From Ephydatia muelleri (Eukaryota > Porifera > Demospongiae > Spongillida > Spongillidae): 64,000 bases of DNA. The stretch is from positions 7,848,892 to 7,912,891 of the forward strand of contig JABACO010000014.1 in assembly GCA_013339895.1 (NCBI GenBank), written 5' to 3'. A program made the position numbers and the translations under genes. The number at the start of each line of letters is the position of its first letter. Position 1 is the stretch's first letter. The notes under the pieces were generated by a model that did no database searches, was not told the DNA's origin, and saw only the letters and a program-made list of their open reading frames with translations. Shown one piece after another: positions 9,390-20,125 of this stretch.

Positions 9390-10380
9390 GTCCTAGAATC
9401 CTCCTCCCCCTCCCCTCCCCCCTCCCCCTCTCCTCCTCCCCTACCCTCCTCTTTCCAACCCCTCCTCCTCCCCTCTCCCTCCCATCTCCTCGTCCCTCTC
9501 TCCTCCTCCCCTCTCTCCTCCTCCCTCTCTCCTCCTCCCCCTCCCTCTCTCCTCCCCCTCTCTCCTCCTCCCCTCTCTCCTCCTCCCCTCTCTCCTCCTC
9601 CCCTCTCTCTCCTCCCCTCTCTCCTCCTCCCCTCTCTCCTCCTCCCCTCTCTCCTCCTCCCCTCTCTCCTCCTCCCCTCTCTCCTCCTCCCCTCTCTCCT
9701 CCTCCCTCTCTCCCTCCTCCTCCCCTCTCCTCCTCCTCCCCTCTCTCCTCCTCCCCTCTCTCCTCCTCCCTCTCTCCTCCTCCCCTCTCTCCTCCTCCCC
9801 TCTCTCTCCTCCCCCTCTCTCCCTCCTCCTCCCCTCTCTCCTCCTCCCCTCTCTCCTCCTCCCCTCTCTCCTCCTCCCCTCTCTCCTCCTCCCCTCTCTC
9901 CTCCTCCCCTCTCTCTCCTCCTCCCCTCTCTCCTCCTCCCCTCTCTCCTCCTCCCTCTCTCCTCTCCCTCTCTCCTCCCCCCTCTCTCCTCCTCCCCTCT
10001 CTCCTCCTCCCCTCTCTCCTCCTCCCTCTCTCCTCCTCCCCTCTCTCCTCCTCCCCTCTCTCTCCTCCCCTCTCTCTCTCCTCCTCCCCTCTCTCCTCCT
10101 CCCCTCTCTCTCTCCTCCCCTCTCTCCTCCTCCTCCCCTCTCCTCCTCCTCCTCCCTCTCCTCCTCCCCTCTCTCCTCCTCCCCTCTCTCCTCCTCCCCT
10201 CTCTCCTCCTCCCCTTCCCTCCTCCCTCCCTCCCTCCTCCTCCCCCTCCTCCTCCCCCTCCTCCTCCCCCCTCCTCCTCCCCTTCCTCCCTCCTCCTCCC
10301 CTCCTCTCCTCCCCTCCTCCTCCCCCCTGCCCCACCCTCCCCTCCTTGTTCTCTTTCTTACTTTCAACCTCATAGTTATC
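9390..10380 (-). repeat. Module copy 2: TRAF exon fragment + 960-bp polypurine minisatellite
   Basis: On the minus strand the tract starts at about 10380 with gataactatgaggttgaaag, the same exon fragment as at 4947 and 21606. It then becomes an almost pure purine strand for about 960 bases, built on a 15-bp GGAGGAGGAGAGAGG-type unit. The opposite strand is a CCTCTCTCCTCCTCC array. Such mirror-symmetric purine tracts can form triplex (H-) DNA. The long frames seen on both strands are low-complexity artefacts. Confidence 0.85.
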
Positions 10381-10439
10381 TATTTTAACATATACGGTAC
10401 GATGGAAATAACGGGCCTCTGAAAAAAGTAATATCATGT

Positions 10440-11340
10440 AGAAATGGACCTCTTAACACGACAGTATCAAGCAAAGCCTGAAAAGAATAATCCGAATTAA
10501 CACGAGAAGTATCAAACAGAGACTGCATGAAAAGAGTTAAGCAGTCGGGTGCAGTGCCTTAGAAATGGACCACTGAACGTGAAAAGTGGCAAGTAGAGCC
10601 AGAAAAGAAACAGTTAAAGGCCACGGTATTGGGAGAGTCCTGAATCTGGTACACTGGAATACCAACAAGGCGGGTACTACCGATAAAGTCATCTAAAGGT
10701 GTACACATAGCCACCTACTGCTACCATTGACTGTCCTTAGAGTGAGGTGACTGCTGGGCTTGCATATCTTCGCCATGAGGCTGATATCATCACATAGCTT
10801 CACTAGTCAACAGCTTTGCATGGGCTTGCCCCACAGATTACATACATATATCTTATGCTTTGAATACATAAGTTATATTGTGAATCAGGTGTTTGCTCCT
10901 TACTACGTGTACATGTACCGGTACTACATAAATTTAGTATCAGCATAGGGTTTAGCCAGAGATAATAGAGTTTAGATAACTCTATTATCTCTGGTTTAGC
11001 TTACAAGCATAGGCAAATGGTATGCAGATACATTATTTTATAATAACATTGCATTATCCATCTCCTGTCCCCCTTTTGAACCAAAGGATATCTTACTAAG
11101 GGAGTATAATGGTGGCCTTGAAAAGGTTGTTCGTACGAATAGCACACTGCTAGGTCAGTTAAATGATACCACATTTTGTTGCAACACCCATCAGTGGTTA
11201 GCACAAAAAGGTCTGCACCTAATCTTCTCATGCTGCTGTCAGTTAAGTCATTGTGAATGTGCTTAGAAAATGAAGCATGTGAGTTTGTACAACTATGTTT
11301 GTCATCCCCCTTTACTAAGTCTTCTTGAACACAGATAAAA
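10440..11340 (+). repeat. Dispersed repeat family R1, copy at 10.4 kb
   Basis: Collinear matches to 47930-49060 include cttcactagtcaa, gaatcaggtgtttgctcct, aaatttagtatcagcatag, taggtcagtta and the end block ctatgtttgtc(a/c)tcccc. A fragment of the same family lies at 61890-62075. It has no recognisable coding sequence and is probably an old non-autonomous transposon or duplicated segment. It contains the micro-hairpin insertion at 10957. Confidence 0.65.
10950..11000. mobile_element. Micro-hairpin insertion, 37 bp, with 7-bp direct repeats
   Basis: Element 10957-10993 starts CAGAGATAAT and ends ATTATCTCTG. The inverted arms are perfect over 16 bases (17 when one flanking base is included) around the five-base loop TAGAT. 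It is flanked on both sides by GTTTAGC (10950-10956 and 10994-11000). The related repeat copy near 48596-48605 has only one gtttag and no hairpin, as expected of an empty site. Confidence 0.75.
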
Positions 11341-11609
11341 CCCCTTTAAAACAATAGCTACAAGATCAGTTTCAGAGCCCCAACCATGTCGTCTTTCTAT
11401 TTGGATGATCCAGGTATGAGGAGATTGCAATGGCGGAAAACTTATCAGAAGATGAGGATGAGAAAGAGGATGTGGCCAAGGCGACATATGATGAGATGGT
11501 GTTGTGTATTGTACTGAGACTATAAACAGTAATGCTTGTGATATATGCTTGTTTAAGGTTTGGGAACATGAATTTTTCAATGGTGTTGTATATTCTTTGC
11601 ATATGAACT
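11341..11609. other. Intergenic, no feature recognised
   Basis: AT-rich sequence separating repeat R1 from the truncated TRAF copy. No motif found. Confidence 0.4.
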
Positions 11610-12160
11610 AAAACTTAATTTTCATACCTGCTGCACACTCATTTGGACATGGCATCACTAAAAAAGTGAAATTAGACTGGTGGGTCATTATTTTCTGATA
11701 TGTGGAGGTGTCATTGCAATAAGCACATCTGAGTGGTCGCACTGGGCAATGGTTGGTAGCATGCAGTTTCAGTCTCCCTATTCTCACCACTTTGCCACAT
11801 CTAGCTGGGCAAGAAATGTGGAGATAATTACATTCCTTCAATAGGTGTTGTTTTAATTTGCTTATTGCATCCGACCATAAACACCCTCTGGCCTTAAATC
11901 GACAATATACATTTAAAGCTTACACTTGGTTTCTCTTAAACTGACTAAGTACGAGAAGGTCACAGTTTTTTACATACTGGGCATGAATCCATGCACCAAA
12001 AAGCTTCATCGTTAGGTTGATGTAATTGTAATGATCACATGATGTCAGATACGGTTCAGTAAGGGCATCCTCAGTACCTGGGATATTGAACTCATCTGGA
12101 AGTGGCTCCACAAAATCATATTTAGTTTCAACCTCATGGTTATCCTTTATATATTCTGCA
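11610..12160 (-). pseudogene. Truncated TRAF-like paralogue (RING remnant and first zinc fingers)
   Basis: Minus-strand paralogue of the gene at 7060-9001. The region from 12150 to about 11620 aligns with 8990 to about 8440 and shares most residues of fingers one to three (NYLHISCPARCGKVVRIG and CAYCNDTSTY). It has a stop after CPNECAAGMKIK where the other copy continues, and everything downstream (remaining fingers, both MATH domains) is missing. The RING remnant also leaves frame after SCDHYNY, and a further stop (TAA in place of the CAA codon) precedes the first finger. It is a relic of a tandem duplication. The copy retains the T in ggtactgagg that the first copy lacks. Confidence 0.75.
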
Positions 12161-12585
12161 CCAAATACAAATAATTATATCACATAAAGCTAACATTTGC
12201 GAGCATAATACTCAAATAATGTGCAGATAAACACTTACATGTAAACGTGTTTCAGTTATGTAATACCAACCAGTGTATGAGATGTCGAACAGATTCCACA
12301 TTCCCAAATAGGTGATACTATAAGGTCTATATATTCATCTTAATTGCTCATTCTGGATATACAATTAATATTATAATAATGTTATGTTTTCTGTGAAAAA
12401 TTGCCTTTTAGATTTCAATTTTTGTTGGTGCAAGAGTGGCCTCCAATAAATTGCTCTCATGATGGCAATTGTGGTAACCACTCATGATGGTATAAGACTC
12501 TGAATTAGTTTTACCAAAATAGTGTATCTTAAAAACCATGTTAAAAACGTTAACTAAACATTGGAGTCTGTAATTATATGCTTAC

Positions 12586-12627
12586 CAGGCTCAACTTCAT
12601 TTTCATCTTCTTGGATATATGCAGCCA
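12586..12627 (-). CDS. Candidate upstream 42-nt exon of the truncated TRAF paralogue
   Basis: On the minus strand it is bounded by an AG acceptor and a gtaag donor. It encodes AAYIQEDENEVEP and leaves the frame in phase 1, which joins in frame to the next exon (EYIKDNHEVETKYDFVEPL, starting near 12150). The two exon starts resemble each other (AYIQEDENEVE and EYIKDNHEVET), suggesting an exon duplication. No equivalent was found for the first TRAF copy. Confidence 0.4.
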
Positions 12628-12797
12628 CTATAAAAGAGTAGTACTGTAATAATTGTACTACTGTATTTTATATGCAGTACAGAGCTAATAAGTTTACATG
12701 TATGTAAGGTAGCATTACTGCCAAGGTATTTAGTGAAGATCTTAAATTGCTTATAACCCACAAACAGAATAAGATAAATATTTGGATTTTATACTAA

Positions 12798-13051
12798 TTG
12801 GGACAGTTTCCGCGAAAATTGCCCCACGGTTAAAATGTTATAAAAATGCATCGCGTATGAATCGCTATAACATCCCAACGGATAACGCTATCGACTTCCT
12901 ATTTTCAAAACTTCATAGTGAAATGGTGTAGTATGAAGTGTTGAAAATAGGAAGTCGATAGCGTTATCCGTTGGGAAGTTATAGCGATTCATACGCGATG
13001 CATTGTTATAACATTTTAACCGTGGGGCAATTTTCGCGGAAACTGTCCCAA
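12798..13051. mobile_element. Foldback MITE (family B end), 120-bp arms
   Basis: Two 120-bp inverted arms differ at three positions and are separated by a 14-nt loop. The outer end is ttgggacagtttccgcgaaa. TACT occurs just outside on both sides and may be the target duplication. The arms match the outer part of the longer family B copies at 22650-23029, 36453-36920 and 63590-64000, so this is a collapsed palindromic derivative. Confidence 0.8.
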
Positions 13052-14340
13052 TTTACTAAAGGTCTTAACTCTTTGAATGCCAAGTGCGTACATGCATGCC
13101 TGCAACCATGACACCATTCATGCATATTGCATGCAAAAATGTGTTGATCAGATCAGTCACACCACTATGATGCATGCATATGCTCTCTGCACTTGTAATC
13201 TTATAAGTCCATGTACAAAGTAATTATTTTTCTTCTCACACTGGCTATAGAGCCCCATTATTCAGATGATTCCACTTAACTTAACTAAGTGCATCACTTC
13301 AATACTCCAAGAACAAGACCAGATCAGTGTAGTATATCATGCCTGTTCATTCCCCCCTTTTGCAAGTTAGCATTATGGGTTGTTGCAACAAAAGGCCAGC
13401 GGGTTATAATGGACACACAAAATGTGCTTACACCAGGACCACATATTTGTATGACTATGGGGTTACATGCATGTCAGTATTGCACTTGTATGCATATTCA
13501 AAGTGATTTTGATCAACACAATATAACACACAGCACTGCTTGAATGGTGAGGCAGATCATTCTTGTTTTGTGAGCATGTATGTATATATGCACTTGGCGT
13601 TCAAAGAGTTAAAGTATGATACCTTATTATCTCCAGAAACCTTCACTCTATGAGCTTCAAATTTGTATATATGTAACAGTGTCTAGCATAATCACCCTTG
13701 CAATGCTTTTTCAAATTTTCCAGGACACAAATGGAAAGAGCAATGCTTGCATTGAATGTATATCTAGTTATACATTATGTGTACCTTTAACTCCATGAAG
13801 GATAGTCCAATTTTAATGCTCAAGAATCAATTGATACAAGAACTTTTTTCCAGTTCACAGAAAATCTGAGAAACTATCCACAAGGGTGATAATGCTAGCT
13901 TAGTATTTATTGATGTTATTGTGTTTGTGATAAGTAGTTATTGAAATATAACAAACAAAAACTTGTTCTGCATATTGTTTTGACAACAACTATTATTGAT
14001 TTAACCTCCTCTGTGCTCTGCCATGCCGCACAAACTGCCAAGCGTTGCTAAATGACTCTGAATTACTTAGGGATACAGTGTAGCTGTCAAAAGCTTGTAT
14101 CCACCGTTTATCAAGTATATGACCATGTATAGAGAAGCTTCCTAAGCTCGAAATCATGCTGCCCATTATCTTGATCTATCCATAGAGATGCCCATTGGTG
14201 GACAATGAGAGGTGCAAAACAAAGGGATGAAAATGGATGATGATAGTGCTGCAGTAATTCACCCAGCACTTGTATCACTTGTGTTTGAGCAGAAAACTCT
14301 TCACCTGGACTCTCTTTGATGTATGTATAAAGCAAGACAA
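13052..14340. other. Intergenic, no feature recognised
   Basis: AT-rich sequence with many short frames and no family motif. The phrase 'actctttgaatgccaagtgc' near 13068 is mirrored by gcacttggcgttcaaagagtt near 13590-13612, so about 13068-13612 may be a further inverted-end non-autonomous element. Confidence 0.35.
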
Positions 14341-15200
14341 CCCTAGCTGGGGTGGATCACCTTTTGCTGATTGGAAGACAGCCATATTTGCAGATGTGTG
14401 AGGATCCTGTCAATATGTAGCACCCCCCTGGTGTATCTTAAGTTCTTTTTCGAATTAGCATGGCACAGTTGGGTATTCATCTTCATAGATGATAGCTGGC
14501 TTTTAATACAAAATATGGCACCATCACAGATAATACCCAAACAGTTAGCTGAGTGTACCAAGTGATAAGGGTGAACGCCGGATCTTGATTGGTGCCGAGT
14601 CCACAAGATGGCTGGGTTGATGAATGGTAGTGTATTCAAGCATCAACATTTGATGCCTCAGCTGCATTGGTATCGATTGCACACTGTACCACACCATGCA
14701 GAATATTCTAATGAGCCCACCTCAAGCATGAAGCATGCACAGTTGACTGAATGGCTGGTTGCTCATGCAGTCGATCACAAAAATGGCAATTTGATGACAA
14801 GATCCTTTCCTCACAGAGGAGATGATTTTTATTAGTCCGTCGGTCGTCTGCACAAAAACAAAGCAATTTCTCTGGATTGATGCTACAATGCATCAAATGG
14901 AACTGACATCCACCTACTTATTTTGACCATGGCTCATCCAATGTTAAACCCTATTGAAGTTGTGTGAGGCCAAATTGAGTGTTATGTACAAGAGGATAAT
15001 CGAAAGTTTACCATGTTGCATACACATCACGCAACTTGCTGAGAAGATATCTGACAGCAGGATGCAAGCAGCTGGCATGCAAGCTTTCTATCGTCATACT
15101 TGGAAGTATTGGCAAGTCAAAAAAATGCTCTTTGGGCAGTGAAAACATGTGTGAAGATGAGAATGATGAATGAGGTCAAGCTAGTTCAAACTGTTACAGC
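14340..15200 (+). pseudogene. Tc1/mariner (IS630, DDE_3)-type transposase relic
   Basis: The frame near 14700-14800 reads LTEWLVAHAVDHKNGNLM, like the segment before the DDE domain in animal IS630-type transposases. Near 14935-15000 the frame encodes NPIEVV, a stop, then GQIECYVQEDNRKFT. This matches the family's NPIE-W-K signature that carries the last catalytic acidic residue; the tryptophan codon is now TGA. Several stops and frame changes separate the segments, so this is dead. The N-terminal DNA-binding domain was not found. Confidence 0.5.
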
Positions 15201-17280
15201 ACAACCTCACAAAAGAGTGGCGATGTGGATACATAGTGCCATTTCCTGCACTTTAGCAACAGACACACATTGGTACAAATGTGGATCATTACTAAAGCAT
15301 GATTCAGGTCGTGTCACACCTGAATTTACTTAATCCGCTGAGACAGACAATATCACATGACTACATGTAGTCTATCATCAACCATCAAAGAAAAAGAATG
15401 CATTTATCACAAGGGGGTACATATAACCAGAGATAATAGATATATAATTATCTCTGCATATACTACGAAACGTAACAGACTATACGCTGCTAATGATCGG
15501 TGAGCCAGCAAAATACTACATTCTATCGTGGCTTGTTCTTTTTCTGAAAATTGGCAGGTGTGCCATAAAAGTTTACATAATAGTGCGTGACCAAATACAG
15601 AGACAGCTGCTCCAGGTAAATAAAAAGCGGAACATCGGATAACTGGTGTCTTATTCATATGGACATCTCACGATCGTCACTTACGCGCCGATGTTGAGTC
15701 GGGAAACTTATATTAAAGAATGGATTGCACGTGCTTTCTTAAAGTAAATGCACAGAGCTTACTTGACTGAGGTACAGCCGGCAGCAGAGGGCTCTTGTTT
15801 ACCAATATAGTGTAGGCGTGATTTTGGTAATTAACTTTAAACGCTAATTAATAAGTGCGCAGAGCTAACTTGTATAATTATTTTTAAAACAAAACAAATG
15901 GACCGGACGCACACGAATTCACGAGCAGTTAATTGGAATGTAATTAAAACGATATAGTTGCGTTGATCCCGCATCTTCAAAAGCGGGTACACAATGAATT
16001 ACTTGTATCGGTGGTGGTACCGATTTATGGCGCTCAGAATCTATCGAGAAACATATGCTTGTTATGACGGCCCGAAGTTGTGCGTATGGAAGAACAGGGC
16101 TACCAAGAGCCAGTTCGGGCCCGGGTAATACGTACATTCGCGTGTCGCATTTTGTTACACATTGTGATAATTATGCATGCATTGCATTGGAACATGCAAC
16201 TGCTACCATCAGTTTACAAACTACCGCATAGTCATTTTATGTTTCCCATTGATTGTTAATTCTGTTCGAAAGCTTTATATGCTTCATTAGGAAGCTTGCT
16301 CTAAAAGCATGTGCAAGCCCATACAATGCCGCCTTCACTTAGCATGTTAATACAGGCATGATGCAGCACCCTTACAGTTTGCGCAACATTTAATCATCAG
16401 GTAAAACAGCTAACTGAATCAAAGGGACTTCAAAATGATAAAGTTGCAGAGCTTCTGGTACTCCGCCCCAGACCCCGATGGGGGACATACGCTCTAGCTG
16501 GGGCGGGAGTTTGCTCGGCCTCTCCCGCACCCACCCCGGTACCAAGGACTTCACAAATAATATTATGTCGTACAGGTTGCTGTTTTTTTTTTTTTTTTTT
16601 TGCTCCTATGGCCCTGTCTTATTGTCTGCATTGTTCCAAGAAATTGAAATTGGTATGTATCTGTACAAAGGAAGGAAGACTGCATGTCATGCAATACATT
16701 GTTAAGGTATAAACTTGATGACCAATGCAATAGAAGCTATGCATTTGGCAACCAGTTCCTTCAGCTGCTTACTCCCCGTTGATTGGTAACATAGCCTAAA
16801 CTGGGTAGGCCCTGATTTATCTTTGCAGGTCATTTGGGAAATAGATGCCCAAGACAGTAAGCTTGTATATACAGCAGCTTAGGTAATATTCAAAAGTTAT
16901 GTACCATTCAGCTAGCCTTTTGAATCTTCAAACCTACAATGATCATGAACGTGCAGGTTGCATACACATCTACAATGTGTATTTACATGTGTTAATACTC
17001 ACGTCATGGACGACTTCGTTTAGACTCGCAAGAAGTAAAGCAATGGGCACGAAGAAATTAAGGTGCTATATGGACTCGGCAACGAGGTTCACTTTAGCTG
17101 TGTTTTTAATCCCAGTCTGGCGGATTGCAAAGAGGTGGCATATATATAGGGACGGTGTCCAGCAAAATCACCCTTCTGGGGTTTAAATTTTATCACTGTA
17201 AAAATTGTACGTTACTCAACGTAGCATATCTTCACAACGGTTGGTTTTTTCCTTTCATATTTCGTACACTTGTTCACACA
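15201..17280. other. Mostly anonymous sequence
   Basis: It contains the micro-hairpin at 15428, a moderately CpG-rich stretch at 15640-16140 and a short GC-rich segment at 16460-16545 (gccccagacccc ... gggtctc-like halves). No coding region is supported. Confidence 0.4.
15420..15463. mobile_element. Micro-hairpin insertion, 29 bp, imperfect flanking repeats
   Basis: 15428-15456 starts CAGAGATAAT and ends ATTATCTCTG with a nine-base centre. The flanks read CATATAAC (left, 15420-15427) and CATATAC (right, 15457-15463), a direct repeat with a one-base difference. Confidence 0.55.
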
Positions 17281-17520
17281 TCACTTCTCTCTGTGCAAAC
17301 CTATTTTGGTGCTCTAAATATTAACCATGCCATGGTTGCAAAGGTCTCTAACCCAATGGGTTAGGATTTCACACTTCTCCAGATACGAGTGATAATAACG
17401 CGTCAAATTCGGAGTGTACATAGAAAAGTCCTGTAGCTATTGATTTCTGCAGACCGTTACGTTTTTTTCTTATCCGTTACGAAGATATAGATTTTCAAAG
17501 TAGCTCTTCATTTCTCGCCA
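17281..17520 (+). mobile_element. Family B DNA element fragment
   Basis: Shares with 36580-36800 and 63710-63915 the ordered blocks cacttctctctgtgc, ctattttggtg, gtcctgtagctattgattt(c)tgcag and tatccgttac. The outer terminal repeats are not recognisable here. Confidence 0.5.
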
Positions 17521-17610
17521 CTCACATTCTACCAATCGATTATGTAATGGACACGCCTTTTCCCAAAAATTTACGTATGAACCCGGCCCGCTTTGAACTA
17601 TCGCTCTACT

Positions 17611-18040
17611 AGCTGCTGCCAGGCCCGTGCGTAGGATTTTGGAAAGGGGGGTTCGATTAACCGCCAGGGAATAAAGGGGGCGTTGGTCACAAAATACGTC
17701 GAAGTGCGGGGAAGCTTTGAGTATCGTTAAAAGTATTCTCCACATCAGTCACACAAGATCAGCCCTCAGCTCCACTTCAGACACAAGGTCAGTCCTCTCC
17801 ACGCCAATGCACACAGACATGCGATCAGATTGAGAGTCAGTGCGAGAGAGACTGTAGATCAGTGGCTATGCTCTCTGTACCATCAGCCGAATGAGATGGC
17901 ATATTATCAATATGATCGCTACAATGTCGAAAGTATTTGCATGGTGATATCGCCTTACTTCTGATTGCTACCACTGACATGAGTCTTTTATGTGTCGCCA
18001 TTTTCGATCGTAACCGAAGGGGGAGGAAACGGGCCGGGTA

Positions 18041-18071
<31 letters not shown>

Positions 18072-18110
18072 TCGATCGAACCCACTGCGCACGGGCCTAG
18101 CAGCTGCTAC
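17611..18110. mobile_element. Non-autonomous DNA transposon with AGGCCCGTGCG inverted ends
   Basis: Left end agctgctgccaggcccgtgc and right end cgcacgggcctagcagctgc are inverted copies, about 500 bp apart. The inner halves also mirror (ggttcgatta and ttcgatcgaacc). It includes a long G run at 18041-18069. The exact target duplication is unclear because agctgct is itself part of the ends. Confidence 0.55.
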
Positions 18111-18862
18111 CAGTGCTACGTGGTATAGTAGATCAGACGATTGTGTTTCGTACGGTATGTTTCAACATGAAACAGTATCGCTCGACGTTCACGCTTGGGT
18201 CATGGTAGTTTACATTGTGAACCCTTTTTCTATATCTGCTCAGTACATGTAAGCATGCATGTACCATGCTTTCTAATCATGGGACCACCTTCTTCACCCT
18301 CTACACTAGTCTGGGGACCGGATGACTTCAGTTATCTGGTACCCAGACTACCTCTACTCTGTATGGCATATCCCTCTAGACCATTCGTATTTTCTGCTTT
18401 TCTTTCTACCCAAAAATTAATTTGCTCTTACCATAAGCCTATATGTATCCATGCTGTATTTATGTGCTATGTGCATTAATTCACCTCCTATTGCTGCCCA
18501 TTGATTTTCTTTACTACGTGTGCATGCATGCTCCAATTCCTACTTTTGTTATTTTCTACCTTGTGCATTGCTATTTGCAATCTAATCCTAGGTAATGATT
18601 GAAGGAGACTTCATCTTTCACTGCAGTAGGTGGACACAACTTCCTCCTGGTATACTAGAGCCACATGGTCGCAACCTTCACCTGGTGCTGCACCATTTTC
18701 ATGTTCAGCATCACCATTGGACACAGTGAAAGGTTGGTTATTTGGGATGTTGATCCCGTGCCACCACCACTTGTCTGCAAACTCGTAATGGCAAGGGGAA
18801 GCAAATAGCAGGGCATCTCATGTCTGTTCAACTTATGCATCAGTCAAACCTCGGATGCTTCC
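18111..18862. other. Intergenic; one short inverted pair
   Basis: The pair 'ctagtctggggacc' / 'ggtacccagactac' at about 18306-18351 forms an imperfect hairpin of the kind left by small non-autonomous elements. Nothing else is supported. Confidence 0.35.
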
Positions 18863-18897
18863 TTGCTAGCAATTATTTTATCTATGACTGTTTCACA

Positions 18898-18941
<44 letters not shown>

Positions 18942-19145
18942 GGTCACCCTTCTCTGACCACCCTTATCTGCACTCATGGCCACCCTTCTCTGCACTATGG
19001 TCATCCTTCTCTACACTCATGGTCACCCTTCTCTGCACTCATGATCATCCTTCTCTGCACTCATGGTCACCCTTTTCACACACACATACGCACACACACG
19101 CACACACGCACACACACACATAACACACACACATAACACACACAC

Positions 19146-19193
<48 letters not shown>

Positions 19194-19220
19194 ACACATG
19201 TACGCACACACACACTCCTT
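18898..19220 (+). repeat. (CA)n microsatellites flanking a 24-bp minisatellite
   Basis: 18898-18939 is (CA)n. 18940-19075 has about six copies of a 22-24 bp unit (tggtcacccttctctgcactca). 19076-19200 is (CA)n with ataacacacacac variants. Frames over this region are repeat artefacts. Confidence 0.85.
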
Positions 19221-20021
19221 ACCAGCCATTCCTTCTACTACCCATGCTAGCAGACTGGATGTTAGGAAAATAGGCTGGGACCATGCCAACGTATCCATAC
19301 CAGCTTCTAAAACATGGAAATGACTCTGTGTGTACCACAGCATCTGGAGACAACTTCTTTGATGTGTGTGTATCAGTGGTACATGCAAAGGTGGATTGCA
19401 AAGGTGTACCTTAGTTTATCAGATGACATGTATGTGGATGCCTGTATGGTGTTGGAGGGTGTATGAGGGTGTGTGAGTGTGTCCTCCCGTCCATCCACCA
19501 CTCCCAGTTTCTCATTGCATCCTATTGCTGGAATGCAAGAGCACCTGTCACACCCAGATGGGAGGAGACACTGGTGCTTGACGTTCATATCTATGGCATT
19601 CCCACTACATGATCATGTTGCCCCCAATGATGAACATGGAGTTCTATGACATTGACATGGTGGCAAGTAGGAGCGTGTGGTGGTGTTTGTAGTGTGTCCA
19701 TTATGACTTGATAAGCTGTTGTCAGTGTGTCTAGAAATACGTGCCATTAATCTTAAGCTGAGCTGTTTGTGCTTTACACTGTATACGTACATGTATGTGG
19801 TACATGGATTGTATGTGGTACATGGATTGTATGTGTGGAAGGTGCATCGATTGATATACATTCTCACATATCTGGTGCATGTATGTAAGCACGTGGTACA
19901 TTCACTCCCTCTCCCCCCTTCCATCCTCTGCTAGATGGCCATGCAGTTGGCACACTATCACTTGCACAAGACGTTAAGGGCTCACCTAAAAATCAATCAA
20001 AACCAGGTTTTCTATACCTCC
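19221..20021. other. Intergenic, no feature recognised
   Basis: Unique-looking sequence with a short direct repeat (tgtatgtggtacatggat, twice near 19793-19830). No exon could be supported. Confidence 0.35.
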
Positions 20022-20125
20022 CCTACTCCTCCTCCTCCTCTTCCTCCTCCTCCTTCTCTTCTCCTTCCCCTCTTCCTCCACCCCCTCTCCTCTTCCTCCT
20101 CCATCTCCTCCTCTCCCTCCTCCAG

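Noticed and set aside
9311-10437. Frames of 310-367 codons (Pro/Ser/Leu-rich and Gly/Glu/Arg-rich)
   Set aside because: Translation of a 15-bp pyrimidine/purine minisatellite. The absence of stops follows from composition.
18863-19123. Frame encoding HTHTHT and WSPFS repeats
   Set aside because: Translation of CA microsatellites and a 24-bp minisatellite.
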